Part shown: piece after piece, positions 22,098-29,422 of the stretch
Layout of the letters: the number at the start of each line of letters is the position of its first letter
Position numbering within the stretch: position 1 is the first letter of the stretch
From: Prochlorothrix hollandica PCC 9006 = CALU 1027
GTDB lineage: Bacteria > Cyanobacteriota > Cyanobacteriia > Prochlorotrichales > Prochlorotrichaceae
Assembly: GCF_000332315.1 (NCBI RefSeq)
Contig: NZ_KB235936.1
Coordinates: 70,659-134,658, forward strand
Length of the DNA stretch: 64,000 nt
Direction: 5' to 3'
Made by a program: the position numbers and the translations under genes
Notes under the pieces: model-generated
The model's input: only the letters and a program-made list of their open reading frames with translations
What the model was told of the DNA's origin: nothing
The model's database searches: none

Positions 22098-23225
22098 CTA
22101 TGGCCAGAGTTGTGCCAGGGATCGGGCAACCCGTTCCACATCTGCATCTGCGAGACCTGGGTACAGGGGCAGCGAGAGAATGCGATCGCTCAAATATTCC
22201 GCTTGGGGGAAATCGCCCCGCCCATAGCCCAGAGTCTGGAACGCCAGTTGTAGATGACAGGGCAGGGGATAGTGAATTCCCGTTTGAATGCCCTGGGCCG
22301 CTAGGGCCGCTTGGATCTGATCCCGCGTTAAGTGGGGATGGTTGAGACAAATGACATAAAGGTGATACACATGACCGGCTCCGCTATCGTTGCGCAGGGG
22401 CTGTAGACCCTGGCTGGCCAAGGGATTTAGCAGGCGATCGTAGATTTGGGCTAAACGGCGACGTTCCCGGTTCCAGCGATCGAGGTGGGCCAATTTCACC
22501 AGCAGAACCGCCCCTTGCAGACTATCCAGACGGGAATTTACGCCCTGTTCCGTGTGGAAATATTTCTCCGGTGCCCCATAGTTGCGGAGGGTGCTCACCC
22601 CTTGGGCAATGGCAGCCACGTCTGTTACCACCATGCCCCCATTACCGGCTGCCCCCAGATTTTTGCTGGGATAGAAACTAAAGGCCGCTGCCTGACCGAG
22701 GGACCCGGCTCGTTTCCCCTCCCGATCGGCTCCATGGGCCTGGGCTGCATCTTCCAGCAGGATCACCTCTCGGCCTTGGGTCAGGGTTTGGAGGGCTTGG
22801 GGGGATACCATTTGGCCATAGAGATGGACGGGCACCAGGGCGCGGGTACGATCGCCCATCCGGGTTGCTGCCTGATCACAGTCCATCAGACCCGTGGCGC
22901 GATCGCAGTCCACAAACACCGGTTTGCCCCCCGCCTGTTGGATGGCCAACACCGTCGCCACAAAGGTATTCACCGGCACTAAGACCTCATCGCCCGGTTG
23001 TAACCCGCAGGCCCGCAACCCCAAGGCAATGGCATCGGTGCCGCAGGCCACCCCGCGCCCCAGGGTCACCCCGCAATAGTGGGCAAATGCTTGTTCAAAC
23101 TCCTGTACCGCTGCCCCTAAAATAAAGTCCCCCTGGTGCAGAACCTGGTGCAACGCCTCATGCAGTTCAGCGGTCAAAGGTGCGTGTTGGGGACTGAGAT
23201 CCACAAAGGGAATGGGGGGGTGCAT
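22098..23225 (-). CDS. DegT/DnrJ/EryC1/StrS aminotransferase
   Basis: PLP-dependent sugar aminotransferase, probably acting on a nucleotide-linked keto-sugar for surface polysaccharide. The internal-aldimine lysine is K188 in SFYPSKNLGAAGNGG; D159 in LLEDAAQAHG contacts the PLP ring nitrogen; VPVNTFVATVLAIQQAG and the C-terminal GIHYPLPCHLQ match the family. ATG at 23225 (MHPPIPFVDLSPQHAPL) is chosen because that is where family similarity starts; the frame runs 39 codons further up, but that part is encoded by a tandem 17-bp repeat. 375 residues is normal. No other sugar genes adjoin it, so the substrate cannot be named. Confidence 0.9.
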   Translation of the reverse strand: MHPPIPFVDLSPQHAPLTAELHEALHQVLHQGDFILGAAVQEFEQAFAHYCGVTLGRGVACGTDAIALGLRACGLQPGDEVLVPVNTFVATVLAIQQAGGKPVFVDCDRATGLMDCDQAATRMGDRTRALVPVHLYGQMVSPQALQTLTQGREVILLEDAAQAHGADREGKRAGSLGQAAAFSFYPSKNLGAAGNGGMVVTDVAAIAQGVSTLRNYGAPEKYFHTEQGVNSRLDSLQGAVLLVKLAHLDRWNRERRRLAQIYDRLLNPLASQGLQPLRNDSGAGHVYHLYVICLNHPHLTRDQIQAALAAQGIQTGIHYPLPCHLQLAFQTLGYGRGDFPQAEYLSDRILSLPLYPGLADADVERVARSLAQLWP

Positions 23226-23257
23226 AGGATCAACCGGAGTATCAGTGATGGAACCGG

Positions 23258-23337
23258 ACGGATCGGACAACCGGAGCGATCGGACAACCAGAGCGATCGG
23301 ACAACCAGAGCGATCGGACAACCAGAGCGATCGGCAA
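23258..23337 (+). repeat. 17-bp tandem repeat upstream of the aminotransferase
   Basis: About five units of GATCGGACAACCAGAGC. Read leftward it would add RSLWLSDRSGCPIALV-type repeats to the aminotransferase, which is judged an accident of frame. No spacers, so not a CRISPR. Confidence 0.85.
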
Positions 23338-23441
23338 GACAAAGGCGGTGTGAGGATAGAAACTCCATCGGTGCGGTGGTCTCGCTCTACTCTCCTGACC
23401 GATCGCCGTTACCGAAAATCTGGGTCTAAAGCCCCGTCCTT

Positions 23442-23582
23442 CTAGGACGGCTTTTCTTCCTGCAACCGATCTATCCAGTCTTCCACAAGCTGGGTCATCG
23501 TCTTCTCTCTCTGTTCCGCAATCCGCCTAAGCTTTGCCAACCTAGCGCCGGACACCCTTAAACTGAGACTGTCTTTCGCCAT
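23442..23582 (-). CDS. Ribbon-helix-helix small protein, divergent to tnpB
   Basis: A 46-residue protein. It begins MAKDSLSLRVSGARLAKL and continues with RRIAEQREKTMTQLVEDW and a Lys/Glu-rich end. This is the pattern of a CopG/Arc-type RHH DNA-binding protein: a short alternating beta strand (SLSLRVS), helix A (RLAKLRRIAEQRE), the turn KTM, and helix B (TQLVEDWIDRLQ). Divergent from tnpB, about 35 bases apart, with an inverted repeat (23609-23627) between the starts. Its stop codon lies inside the left-end hairpin of the element. Inferred role: repressor of tnpB and of itself. Fold assigned by eye only. Confidence 0.72.
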   Translation of the reverse strand: MAKDSLSLRVSGARLAKLRRIAEQREKTMTQLVEDWIDRLQEEKPS

Positions 23583-23608
23583 TGCGCCTACCCATCGTCT
23601 ACCCATCT

Positions 23609-23627
23609 ATGCTATCATGGTTAGCAT
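23609..23627. promoter_or_regulatory. Candidate operator between RHH gene and tnpB
   Basis: ATGCTA-N7-TAGCAT, overlapping the two possible tnpB starts (ATG 23617 and 23626). The same arms and same 7-base gap occur in the mini-element at 58153-58171, with a different gap sequence. Conserved arms with a free gap fit a binding site for a dimeric or tetrameric RHH protein. Confidence 0.5.
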
Positions 23628-24837
23628 GAAAGTACGATACCAGTACCGAATTTATCCAACACCGCAACAGGTCAAAGGGCTGAATCAGCTTTTTGGGTGT
23701 TGCCGAGTTGTGTACAACGATGCCCTGGCGATTGTGCGGTCAGTGCCGCAGGGCGAGAAATGGCCCAGCAATGCTGAACTGCAAAAGCTGGTGATCACTC
23801 AGGCCAAAAAGACGGCTGAACGGAAATGGTTGGCCGATGTGTCAGTCGTGCCCTTGCAGCAGTCGGTTCAGGATTTAAGTGTCGCCTTCAAGAACTTTTT
23901 TGAGAGCCGTAGCGGCAAACGAAAAGGGTCAAAGGTGGGCTTCCCTCGGTTCAAAAAGAAGCTGAACCAACAGTCGGCACGGTTTGTTCGGACGGGATTC
24001 TCCCTCAAGGGCAATAAGCTTGAACTGGCCAAATTAGGCCGCTTCAAGGTGAAGTGGTCAAGGCCACTGCCCTCTGAACCTAGCTCTGTGACCATTATCC
24101 GTAACACGGCTGGGCAATACCATGCCAGCTTTGTCGTGGAGATTGGCTCCATCAACATTGAGCCACTACGGCCCTCAATTGGGGTAGATCTAGGCATCAA
24201 AACCTTTGCCTTTCTCAGCACAGGTGATCGGGTAGAATCCCCTGGATATAATCGGTTAGACCGAAAGACACGACGGTTTCAGCGTAAGCTGGCCCGCCAA
24301 GTTAAAGGGTCTAAGCGTCGCGAAAAGACTAGGCTACGCCTTGCAAAGCTGAAGCTAAAAACGGCCAATATCCGAAAAGACTTTCTGCACAAGACCACGA
24401 CCCAGCTCATCCACGAAAATCAAGTGGTGGTGTTGGAGGATCTGGCGGTGAAGAATATGCTTGGTAATCGGAAGTTGGCACGGGCCATCAGTCAGCAGGG
24501 TTGGGGCACCGCACGAACCTTGTGCGAGGCCAAGGCCAACAGGGTTAATGATCGAGAGGTCAGGATCATCAGTCGGTGGGAGCCAACCAGTCAGATCTGT
24601 TCTGATTGTGGCTTTCGTTGGGGCAAGGTTGCTCTATCGGTTCGTTCCATCCTCTGTGTGAGTTGCGGAACCGAACATGATAGAGATGGTAATGCCGCCA
24701 AAAATATCGAAAAGTCTGGGTTGGGGCTAACCCAAGACTCTAAATGGGCAAAGAACGGGCGTAAGACCAGGATGTCTGGCAATCCGACTGCTTTGTCTAG
24801 CCAGCCGTACAGCGAACAGCTTGGACTATTCGCCTAG
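23617..24837 (+). CDS. tnpB: RNA-guided endonuclease TnpB
   Basis: IS200/IS605-family TnpB, the small ancestor of Cas12 nucleases, guided by an omega RNA made from the element's 3' end. 406 residues. The RuvC triad is intact: D191 (GVDLGIKTFAF), E274 (VVLEDLAVKNM) and D357 (HDRDGNAAKNI). The zinc ribbon is C328-x2-C331 and C347-x2-C350. The N-terminal region starts KVRYQYRIYPTPQQ, typical of OrfB. ATG at 23626 is an alternative start. No frameshift or stop is seen, so the protein is probably functional. It belongs to the element at 23413-24877 and lies against the amidase-linked gene at 24874. Confidence 0.95.
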   Translation: MVSMKVRYQYRIYPTPQQVKGLNQLFGCCRVVYNDALAIVRSVPQGEKWPSNAELQKLVITQAKKTAERKWLADVSVVPLQQSVQDLSVAFKNFFESRSGKRKGSKVGFPRFKKKLNQQSARFVRTGFSLKGNKLELAKLGRFKVKWSRPLPSEPSSVTIIRNTAGQYHASFVVEIGSINIEPLRPSIGVDLGIKTFAFLSTGDRVESPGYNRLDRKTRRFQRKLARQVKGSKRREKTRLRLAKLKLKTANIRKDFLHKTTTQLIHENQVVVLEDLAVKNMLGNRKLARAISQQGWGTARTLCEAKANRVNDREVRIISRWEPTSQICSDCGFRWGKVALSVRSILCVSCGTEHDRDGNAAKNIEKSGLGLTQDSKWAKNGRKTRMSGNPTALSSQPYSEQLGLFA

Positions 24838-24877
24838 CCGGAGAATCCCCGCACCTTTAGGTCGGGGAGCATGTCAA
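24710..24877 (+). ncRNA. Predicted omega-RNA region of the TnpB element
   Basis: By analogy with ISDra2 and other TnpB elements the guide RNA scaffold covers the last 100-200 bases, overlapping the tnpB 3' end, and its guide comes from the host flank starting at 24878. Support in this window: this segment is kept with about five mismatches over 168 bases in the mini-element, although the tnpB body is deleted there. The transcript itself is inferred. Confidence 0.55.
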
Positions 24878-25515
24878 AGAGTCGCAACGGTAGGACTCAA
24901 CACCTGGTAGAGAAACTGGGCAGCGGAGAGGTACTGGGGAGAAGAGTTGGGGGACGATCGGCGATCGCAGGCCCATCCCCCCACCCCCTGGGGCTGTTGC
25001 CACAGATCAGCGTGGGACACCGGGGGATCGGCATAGAAATTGAGGGATCCCGTCCCCAACAGGGCCGAACTCCAGTGGGTAAAAAAATCATGGCTGAGGC
25101 GGTGGATCGGGAACCCTCCCCCCACCGGCACTCCCCAGCCATCCAGGGCACAGAAAGCTTGCACCCCTCCCCCCTGGCGGTGCCAAATCTGGGCCGCCGC
25201 CATAGCGCCCACCACCCCCGCACTGAAGGCGATAAAAGCCAAGGCTGGAGCAGTGGTGGGTTGAAGACCCTGGGTTTTGAGCCAGTGGAGGAGATGGCAG
25301 GGGGAAAAAGGCAAGGCTGGAGGGACAGGCACAACCCAAAGGCGGGGAGAGGGATGGGTTAACGTCCAAGGGGTCAGGAGACCTTGGCAAAAATCAGTGG
25401 TCCACTGGGAATCGTGGTAACCGGGACAGATCACCAGATTGATGGGTTTTTCCAGTCCAGATTTTTCCAGTCCAGATTTTTCCAGTCCAGATTTCTCCAG
25501 TTCAGATCTTGCCAC
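24874..25515 (-). CDS. Conserved hypothetical, alpha/beta-hydrolase-like
   Basis: 213 residues, GTG start at 25515. After an SGLEK repeat (residues about 8-22, from a tandem DNA repeat) comes INLVICPGYHDSQWT, a central AFIAFSAGVVGAMAAAQIW resembling a nucleophile elbow (GxSxG-like F-S-A-G), and FCALDGWGVPV. This suggests an alpha/beta-hydrolase fold, but a catalytic triad is not certain. It starts 4 bases after the amidase gene and is surely co-transcribed. Its last Leu and its stop (CTT TGA) use the terminal TTGA of the TnpB element; removal of the element would give CTG TAA and the same protein. Confidence 0.72.
   Translation of the reverse strand: MARSELEKSGLEKSGLEKSGLEKPINLVICPGYHDSQWTTDFCQGLLTPWTLTHPSPRLWVVPVPPALPFSPCHLLHWLKTQGLQPTTAPALAFIAFSAGVVGAMAAAQIWHRQGGGVQAFCALDGWGVPVGGGFPIHRLSHDFFTHWSSALLGTGSLNFYADPPVSHADLWQQPQGVGGWACDRRSSPNSSPQYLSAAQFLYQVLSPTVATL
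25442..25508 (-). repeat. 15-bp repeat at the start of the hydrolase-like gene
   Basis: Four copies of TTTTTCCAGTCCAGA-type units, read leftward as SGLEK repeats right after the GTG start. Confidence 0.85.
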
Positions 25516-25519
25516 CGCC

Positions 25520-26530
25520 CTACCTTACCCCCCGCAGTTGATGCAGCAGGGTGAAAAATTTGGTTTGGTCAAAGCTGCGGGGATCAATGCGAGATTGGGA
25601 GCGATCGACGGCTCGATGGGTGGTGATGCGGTCATCGGGCACTGAACTTTGGGCCACCAACCAGGCCAGGGAACGGTACTGAGCCTCCGTGTAACCACTG
25701 TGGGTTTCTCCCTCATCCTGGCCATCATAGGGAGTTTCTAGGGAAATATGATAGGCAAAATTATTAACGGAAGGGGGATAGCTTTTATGGGTTTTGACGG
25801 TTTCTGCGCCATTAGCTCCCATGAACACGGAATTACCGGCCCCAAAGGCCCGTTTTTCTGGGGGCACCACATAAACCACCGTGCCATTGAGGCGGATCAA
25901 TGTATGGTAGCTGGCTTGTTGACTTTCATCGGTGTGGTGGGTGCGGAACAGATTAATGGCAGAATCCGCCGAGTACACCGTTTCATGGAGAACAATAATC
26001 GGCTGGTTATACACCGGAGTGCCATTGATGTCATAGCTGTAGCGCTCGCCATAGTTACTGGTATCAGCCCAAAGCAGTTCATAGGGTGGCGTGGGCAGAC
26101 CTTGGGCGAGAGGGGAAGCGTTTTGGGCCAGCGGTGGGTTCACCCTAGGGGCTTGGGCCACCGTCGCCTGGACCCTGGGAGTCTGGGCCGCAGCACTTTG
26201 GGCCGTAGCACTTTGGGCCGCAGCACTTTGGGCCGCAGCAGCCTGAATCGCCTGGGCCGAAGCATCCAGGGGCGGTTTTTCAAACTGTTCCACGACTGCC
26301 GGAGAGGGTACGGCCAAGGTTTCCAGTTGTTCGCCAAGGGGTGGGGCTTCCGAGAGGGTGGACGGTGGGGTTCCACAACTCCCTATCAACACCCCCAAGA
26401 CAAAGGACGCAACCCATATCACCATAAAACTGGGGCGACCCTTTTTCTGTTGCCCCCGCTGTATCGGGGCTGGTTTGGGGGTACGGGATCGGTCGAGTGC
26501 AAGTTTTGGATCAGAGCGCTTGTGACCCAT
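25520..26530 (-). CDS. N-acetylmuramoyl-L-alanine amidase (AmpD/PGRP-like)
   Basis: Peptidoglycan amidase cleaving the bond between muramic acid and the stem peptide. 336 residues. A cytoplasmic basic N-terminus (1-33) is followed by a hydrophobic segment (34-51, FMVIWVASFVLGVLIGSCG) that may be a signal anchor or a lipoprotein signal with Cys52. Residues about 85-125 are a low-complexity AAAQSA repeat from tandem DNA. The amidase_2 domain has its zinc histidines in IIVLHETVYSADS and ITTHRAVDRSQSRIDPRSFD. Inferred to act in the periplasm or at the cell wall. First gene of a pair with the hydrolase-like gene. Confidence 0.9.
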   Translation of the reverse strand: MGHKRSDPKLALDRSRTPKPAPIQRGQQKKGRPSFMVIWVASFVLGVLIGSCGTPPSTLSEAPPLGEQLETLAVPSPAVVEQFEKPPLDASAQAIQAAAAQSAAAQSATAQSAAAQTPRVQATVAQAPRVNPPLAQNASPLAQGLPTPPYELLWADTSNYGERYSYDINGTPVYNQPIIVLHETVYSADSAINLFRTHHTDESQQASYHTLIRLNGTVVYVVPPEKRAFGAGNSVFMGANGAETVKTHKSYPPSVNNFAYHISLETPYDGQDEGETHSGYTEAQYRSLAWLVAQSSVPDDRITTHRAVDRSQSRIDPRSFDQTKFFTLLHQLRGVR

Positions 26531-26978
26531 AAGTCTGAGTTCTCCCCCACCGGTTAACGGTTGCGATCGTGTTTATGAATAAATTAATCAAGTGTGCCCT
26601 AAATTTGCCTAGCCCCCATGGACACTAGCCCCCATGGACACTAGACCCCATGGACAGTTTAGCCCCATGGACAGTGTAGCCCCATGGCAGCAGGGCATCC
26701 CCTGTCTTGGAGGAGATGTTTAGGTAAACGTTTTAGGGATCGATCTAACGAAACTCCCCAGGGCAACCTCCCCGATGGCAGGATTGCAGATCATTGCCAG
26801 ATGGGTCTCTCGGGAGGAACAACGGAGACCGATCTGGCAATTGGGGTAGATGTTAGTCTGTACCACACTCTCTATCTTAATTTCCGAGCTGATGCTGTGG
26901 GGGTAATGGGGTCGTATTGCTGTACCTGAGCCTCTTCTAGCGAGATCCTGACAACTGCTTTAGGATTGCTGTCTGGGG
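26531..26978. other. Gene-free region with a CCCCATGGACA repeat
   Basis: Upstream of the amidase gene. Holds about five copies of a 15-16-bp unit with core GCCCCCATGGACACTA (26612-26696) and an inverted pair CAGATCATTGCCAGAT / ATCTGGCAAT near 26787-26841. A short rightward open frame at 26684-26929 has no protein-like features. No gene called. Confidence 0.45.
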
Positions 26979-27371
26979 TTATTCGTCATTGGGAACAGGG
27001 GTGACGATCGTCGGCAAGACAGATCCCGTCAATTCCAGTTCCATCGCCCCCGTTAACACCGCGTGGGTTATCGGTTCCCGTAGCCCCCCCCACAGGCTGC
27101 AATCCGTCGGGGTCACCGTTAGCAGCAGCATATAACCCTGTTGACCCAGGCGACACCCCAATTGATAGGCTGGGCCGCGATCGCTGAGATCGTAGGTGAC
27201 TAATCGACAAAATAACTCATTGTTATGGTGGGTACCATCCTGGACAGCATCGGCAAACCAGAACTTGAAGGTTTTGAGATGGGATTCGTAAAGAACAGTC
27301 GGTAACACGGCAGCAATGGGGGTAAAGAGGAAGGGAGTGCAGGGGAGGTACCGGCATTGTCGTAGGATCAC
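26979..27371 (-). CDS. Hypothetical protein
   Basis: 130 residues, not recognised. The composition is protein-like: aromatic and Cys-rich stretches (YLPCTPFLFTPIAAVLPTV, ELFCRLVTYDLSDRGPAYQL, GYMLLLTVTPTDCSLWGG) with alternating hydrophobics that suggest a small beta-sheet domain. Its upstream region is occupied 132 bases away by an insertion sequence, which may have altered its expression. Confidence that it is a gene is moderate. Confidence 0.5.
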   Translation of the reverse strand: MILRQCRYLPCTPFLFTPIAAVLPTVLYESHLKTFKFWFADAVQDGTHHNNELFCRLVTYDLSDRGPAYQLGCRLGQQGYMLLLTVTPTDCSLWGGLREPITHAVLTGAMELELTGSVLPTIVTPVPNDE

Positions 27372-27503
27372 GTCACCTTAAAATTGCCACTAATTGTGGA
27401 CGTGAACCCCTGAATGTCTAATTCTTGTAATAGTTGCCCTGATTGCTGGTGTTTAATCTGTCGTCTGAGGTACCCCATGGGCGGGACTGGAAAATTCAGG
27501 GTA

Positions 27504-29018
27504 CAGCAGTTTTAATTTTAGAATGTATCAGGGGATACAAATAGAGATTGGGGGCACATTAGGGAGACCCCTGGTCAAAGGCTCAAGAGGAGTTAGCGGG
27601 CCAGGGAGTCTGTAGAGGGGGGGAGCCGTCCAAGATAAAGTCCAGCAAATGCTGCCAGGACTCAAATAGAAAGTAGGTCGTGAGACTAACTAGGTCTTGA
27701 AAGAAACCTTGCCGTTTGCCCCGCTGTTGCCGTGCCCGGTGGTAGGACTGATCAGACCACTCCAAAACCGTGTGAAACAAGAACGCTAAGAGATTAAGGG
27801 TGAGCAAAAACATAGACAGATGCTGGTGGCCATGGCCAAAGTTATGCTCCAGGTGATAGCCCTTGGTTTTGAGGACGTTGTGATTTTCATTTTCCGTTTT
27901 CCAACGAGAGCGTCCAGCGGCTCCAATCTGGGGCAGAAGGTCTGGAGTCAGCTCATGGTTGGTGATCCAACTGTTGTGATAGAGCTGTTTTCCGTCCCGT
28001 TCGCGAGTCACCCGCAACTCACACCAATTGACCATCAGTGCGGGGGGTTCTTGCCGTAAGGGAACGCCATTGACATACCGATAGGACCAACGTTCTGCCT
28101 GCCCCTGGCGATAGAGTCGGTGTTCCCAGGTGCCAACCTCCCCAGAAGAATCCAAGAACTCAACCCATTCCATCACGGTGCTGTGAGTTTGGGGTAAACA
28201 AACAAACAGGAAGTTGAACTGATGGCTTAAAGCTTGCTCCACCAGGGGTTGGCGGCTGTACAGGTCATCCCCAAGGAGGGTAATCGCTTGGTTCTCAAAC
28301 AGAGCTGAAGCCTTGGTAATCCAGCGTTTCGCCGCTGCAATCTCGCAATCTTGTTTGTCATGACCATCTTGAGGGTAGATAAACTCAGGAGCCAAGGAAA
28401 TGACCCGGCTTTGGTCGGGATGGACAATAGTAGGCAATAGAGCACTATGGAAATAGGTCACCTTCCCTGGCTTGTGGGTGCGATGAGAGCAGCAAGGACA
28501 GTGAACCCGCGTAGAACTGTGATACTCACTGCCGTCTAAGGCAACCAGCAATTGTCCCCCTAAGGTCTCATACGGTCTGAAGAACCCTCTCCTCTGAAGA
28601 GCGTGATAGACCCACTCAAACACCCCAAACAAATGGGAGGCGGCTAGTTGATCCAAAATCTTCCGGATTTGAGCGCTGGTGGGAATCTGAACAGCCCCAA
28701 AGAGGGTTTGGAGGTTATGTCGTCCACATCGACTGTTGAGGAGGCGCTGATGTTCGAGGAAGGAGGAGTTCTGCATGAAAAACACGCTAAAAGCTCCCAG
28801 CATCACATCTACCAAAGGATAACGGGTGTTATTACTGGGTTTACGGGGGTCTGGGCAACCTCGAAAGGTCTCTCTCAAAACAGTCAGTAAGGTGTCGAGG
28901 CTAAGAGGGAGAGGCTCCATGGCACTAGAGTAGAGGGGGGAACTTCACTTTTCATCTTCGCCTTGACCTTCTCTGTGATTTCTGTATCTCCCGCTACATT
29001 CTAAAATTGAAATTGCTG
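27504..29018 (-). mobile_element. Complete DDE insertion sequence (1515 bp)
   Basis: Terminal inverted repeats of about 36 bp beginning CAGCAGTTTTAATTTTAG (left) and CAGCAATTTCAATTTTAG (right, read inwards), flanked by identical 9-bp direct repeats TTCAGGGTA at 27495-27503 and 29019-29027. Contains one transposase gene of 445 codons with no visible damage. The intact duplication points to fairly recent arrival. Confidence 0.9.
27583..28920 (-). CDS. DDE transposase (IS4/ISNCY-like)
   Basis: 445-residue transposase. Probable catalytic acids: Asp in LLVALDGSEYHSS, Asp in ITLLGDDLYSRQP, and Glu in SRWKTENENHNVLKTKGYH, the last resembling the YREK-like helix of the IS4 clan; a CPCC zinc-knuckle-like motif lies after the first Asp. 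The C-terminal FGHGHQHLSMFLLTLNLLAF segment is common in this cyanobacterial group, often filed under ISNCY. Frame intact. Sits 79 and 98 bases inside the two ends of the IS. Family name is by recall. Confidence 0.85.
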   Translation of the reverse strand: MEPLPLSLDTLLTVLRETFRGCPDPRKPSNNTRYPLVDVMLGAFSVFFMQNSSFLEHQRLLNSRCGRHNLQTLFGAVQIPTSAQIRKILDQLAASHLFGVFEWVYHALQRRGFFRPYETLGGQLLVALDGSEYHSSTRVHCPCCSHRTHKPGKVTYFHSALLPTIVHPDQSRVISLAPEFIYPQDGHDKQDCEIAAAKRWITKASALFENQAITLLGDDLYSRQPLVEQALSHQFNFLFVCLPQTHSTVMEWVEFLDSSGEVGTWEHRLYRQGQAERWSYRYVNGVPLRQEPPALMVNWCELRVTRERDGKQLYHNSWITNHELTPDLLPQIGAAGRSRWKTENENHNVLKTKGYHLEHNFGHGHQHLSMFLLTLNLLAFLFHTVLEWSDQSYHRARQQRGKRQGFFQDLVSLTTYFLFESWQHLLDFILDGSPPLQTPWPANSS

Positions 29019-29110
29019 TTCAGGGTACCAAAAGGTTGACGAATCACCAAAACTATAGGATGATTGTAAATCGCTGAAGCAATTGATAAATTCTTCAGTT
29101 ACACCAGTTA

Positions 29111-29195
29111 GCGGAACTGGCGGAATTGGTAGACGCGCTAGATTCAGGTTCTAGTGGGGGATAACTCTGTCCGGGTTCAAGTCCCGGGTTCCGCA
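29111..29195 (+). tRNA. tRNA-Leu (CAG)
   Basis: Acceptor arms GCGGAAC and GTTCCGC pair perfectly; the anticodon stem is CTAGA/TCTAG with loop TTCAGGT, giving anticodon CAG. There is a long variable arm (GTGGGGGATAACTCTGT region) typical of tRNA-Leu and a T-arm CCGGGTTCAAGTCCCGG. The 3' CCA is not encoded. An insertion sequence ends about 90 bases upstream. Confidence 0.96.
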
Positions 29196-29280
29196 TCTAC
29201 TTTAGAAACTTATACACGTTTTGCACAGGCCCAACTAGGTATAACGCCGAAAATTGAGTCAACGATTCGTGAGAACCAAG

Positions 29281-29310
29281 GGGGAGTTTGGCAATGCCAG
29301 ACTCCCTTTT
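29281..29310 (+). terminator. Terminator after tRNA-Leu
   Basis: About 11-bp stem (GGGAGTTTGGC with GCCAGACTCCC, one G-T pair) with a three-base loop, followed by TTTT. It lies 86 bases after the tRNA. Confidence 0.75.
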
Positions 29311-29422
29311 ATCATAGACTAGTGTCAAAAACAGGGTGAATTCCCCTATTACAGCGGAATATCACTTATGGCGGGATATCACAGGTTGACAGCGGTCTAG
29401 GGCGGGCAGAGAGGGGGTGATC

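Larger units (their letters stand above)
23413..24877 (+). mobile_element. TnpB-carrying IS200/IS605-family element (IS608-type ends)
   Basis: 1465-bp element. Preceded by TTAC (23409-23412), the cleavage/target tetramer of IS608, and ending in TCAA (24874-24877), the IS608 right cleavage tetramer. Left-end hairpin CCGTCCT-TCT-AGGACGG is at 23435-23450; right-end hairpin CCCCGCACCTTTAGGTCGGGG-like stem is at 24847-24866. Boundaries are confirmed by comparison with the 276-bp relative at 57974-58249, where similarity stops at the same points. Carries tnpB and a divergent RHH gene but no Y1 transposase tnpA, so mobility would need TnpA in trans. Confidence 0.88.

Noticed and set aside
23258..23337. 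Short regular repeats that could be taken for a CRISPR array
   Set aside because: Units of 17 bp are directly abutting with no unique spacers and no cas genes nearby.
22098..23342. Longer N-terminus for the DegT aminotransferase
   Set aside because: The extra 39 codons translate a tandem repeat; family similarity begins at the ATG at 23225.
26684..26929. 81-codon rightward open frame
   Set aside because: No ribosome binding site, no protein-like pattern, and it overlaps a tandem repeat.
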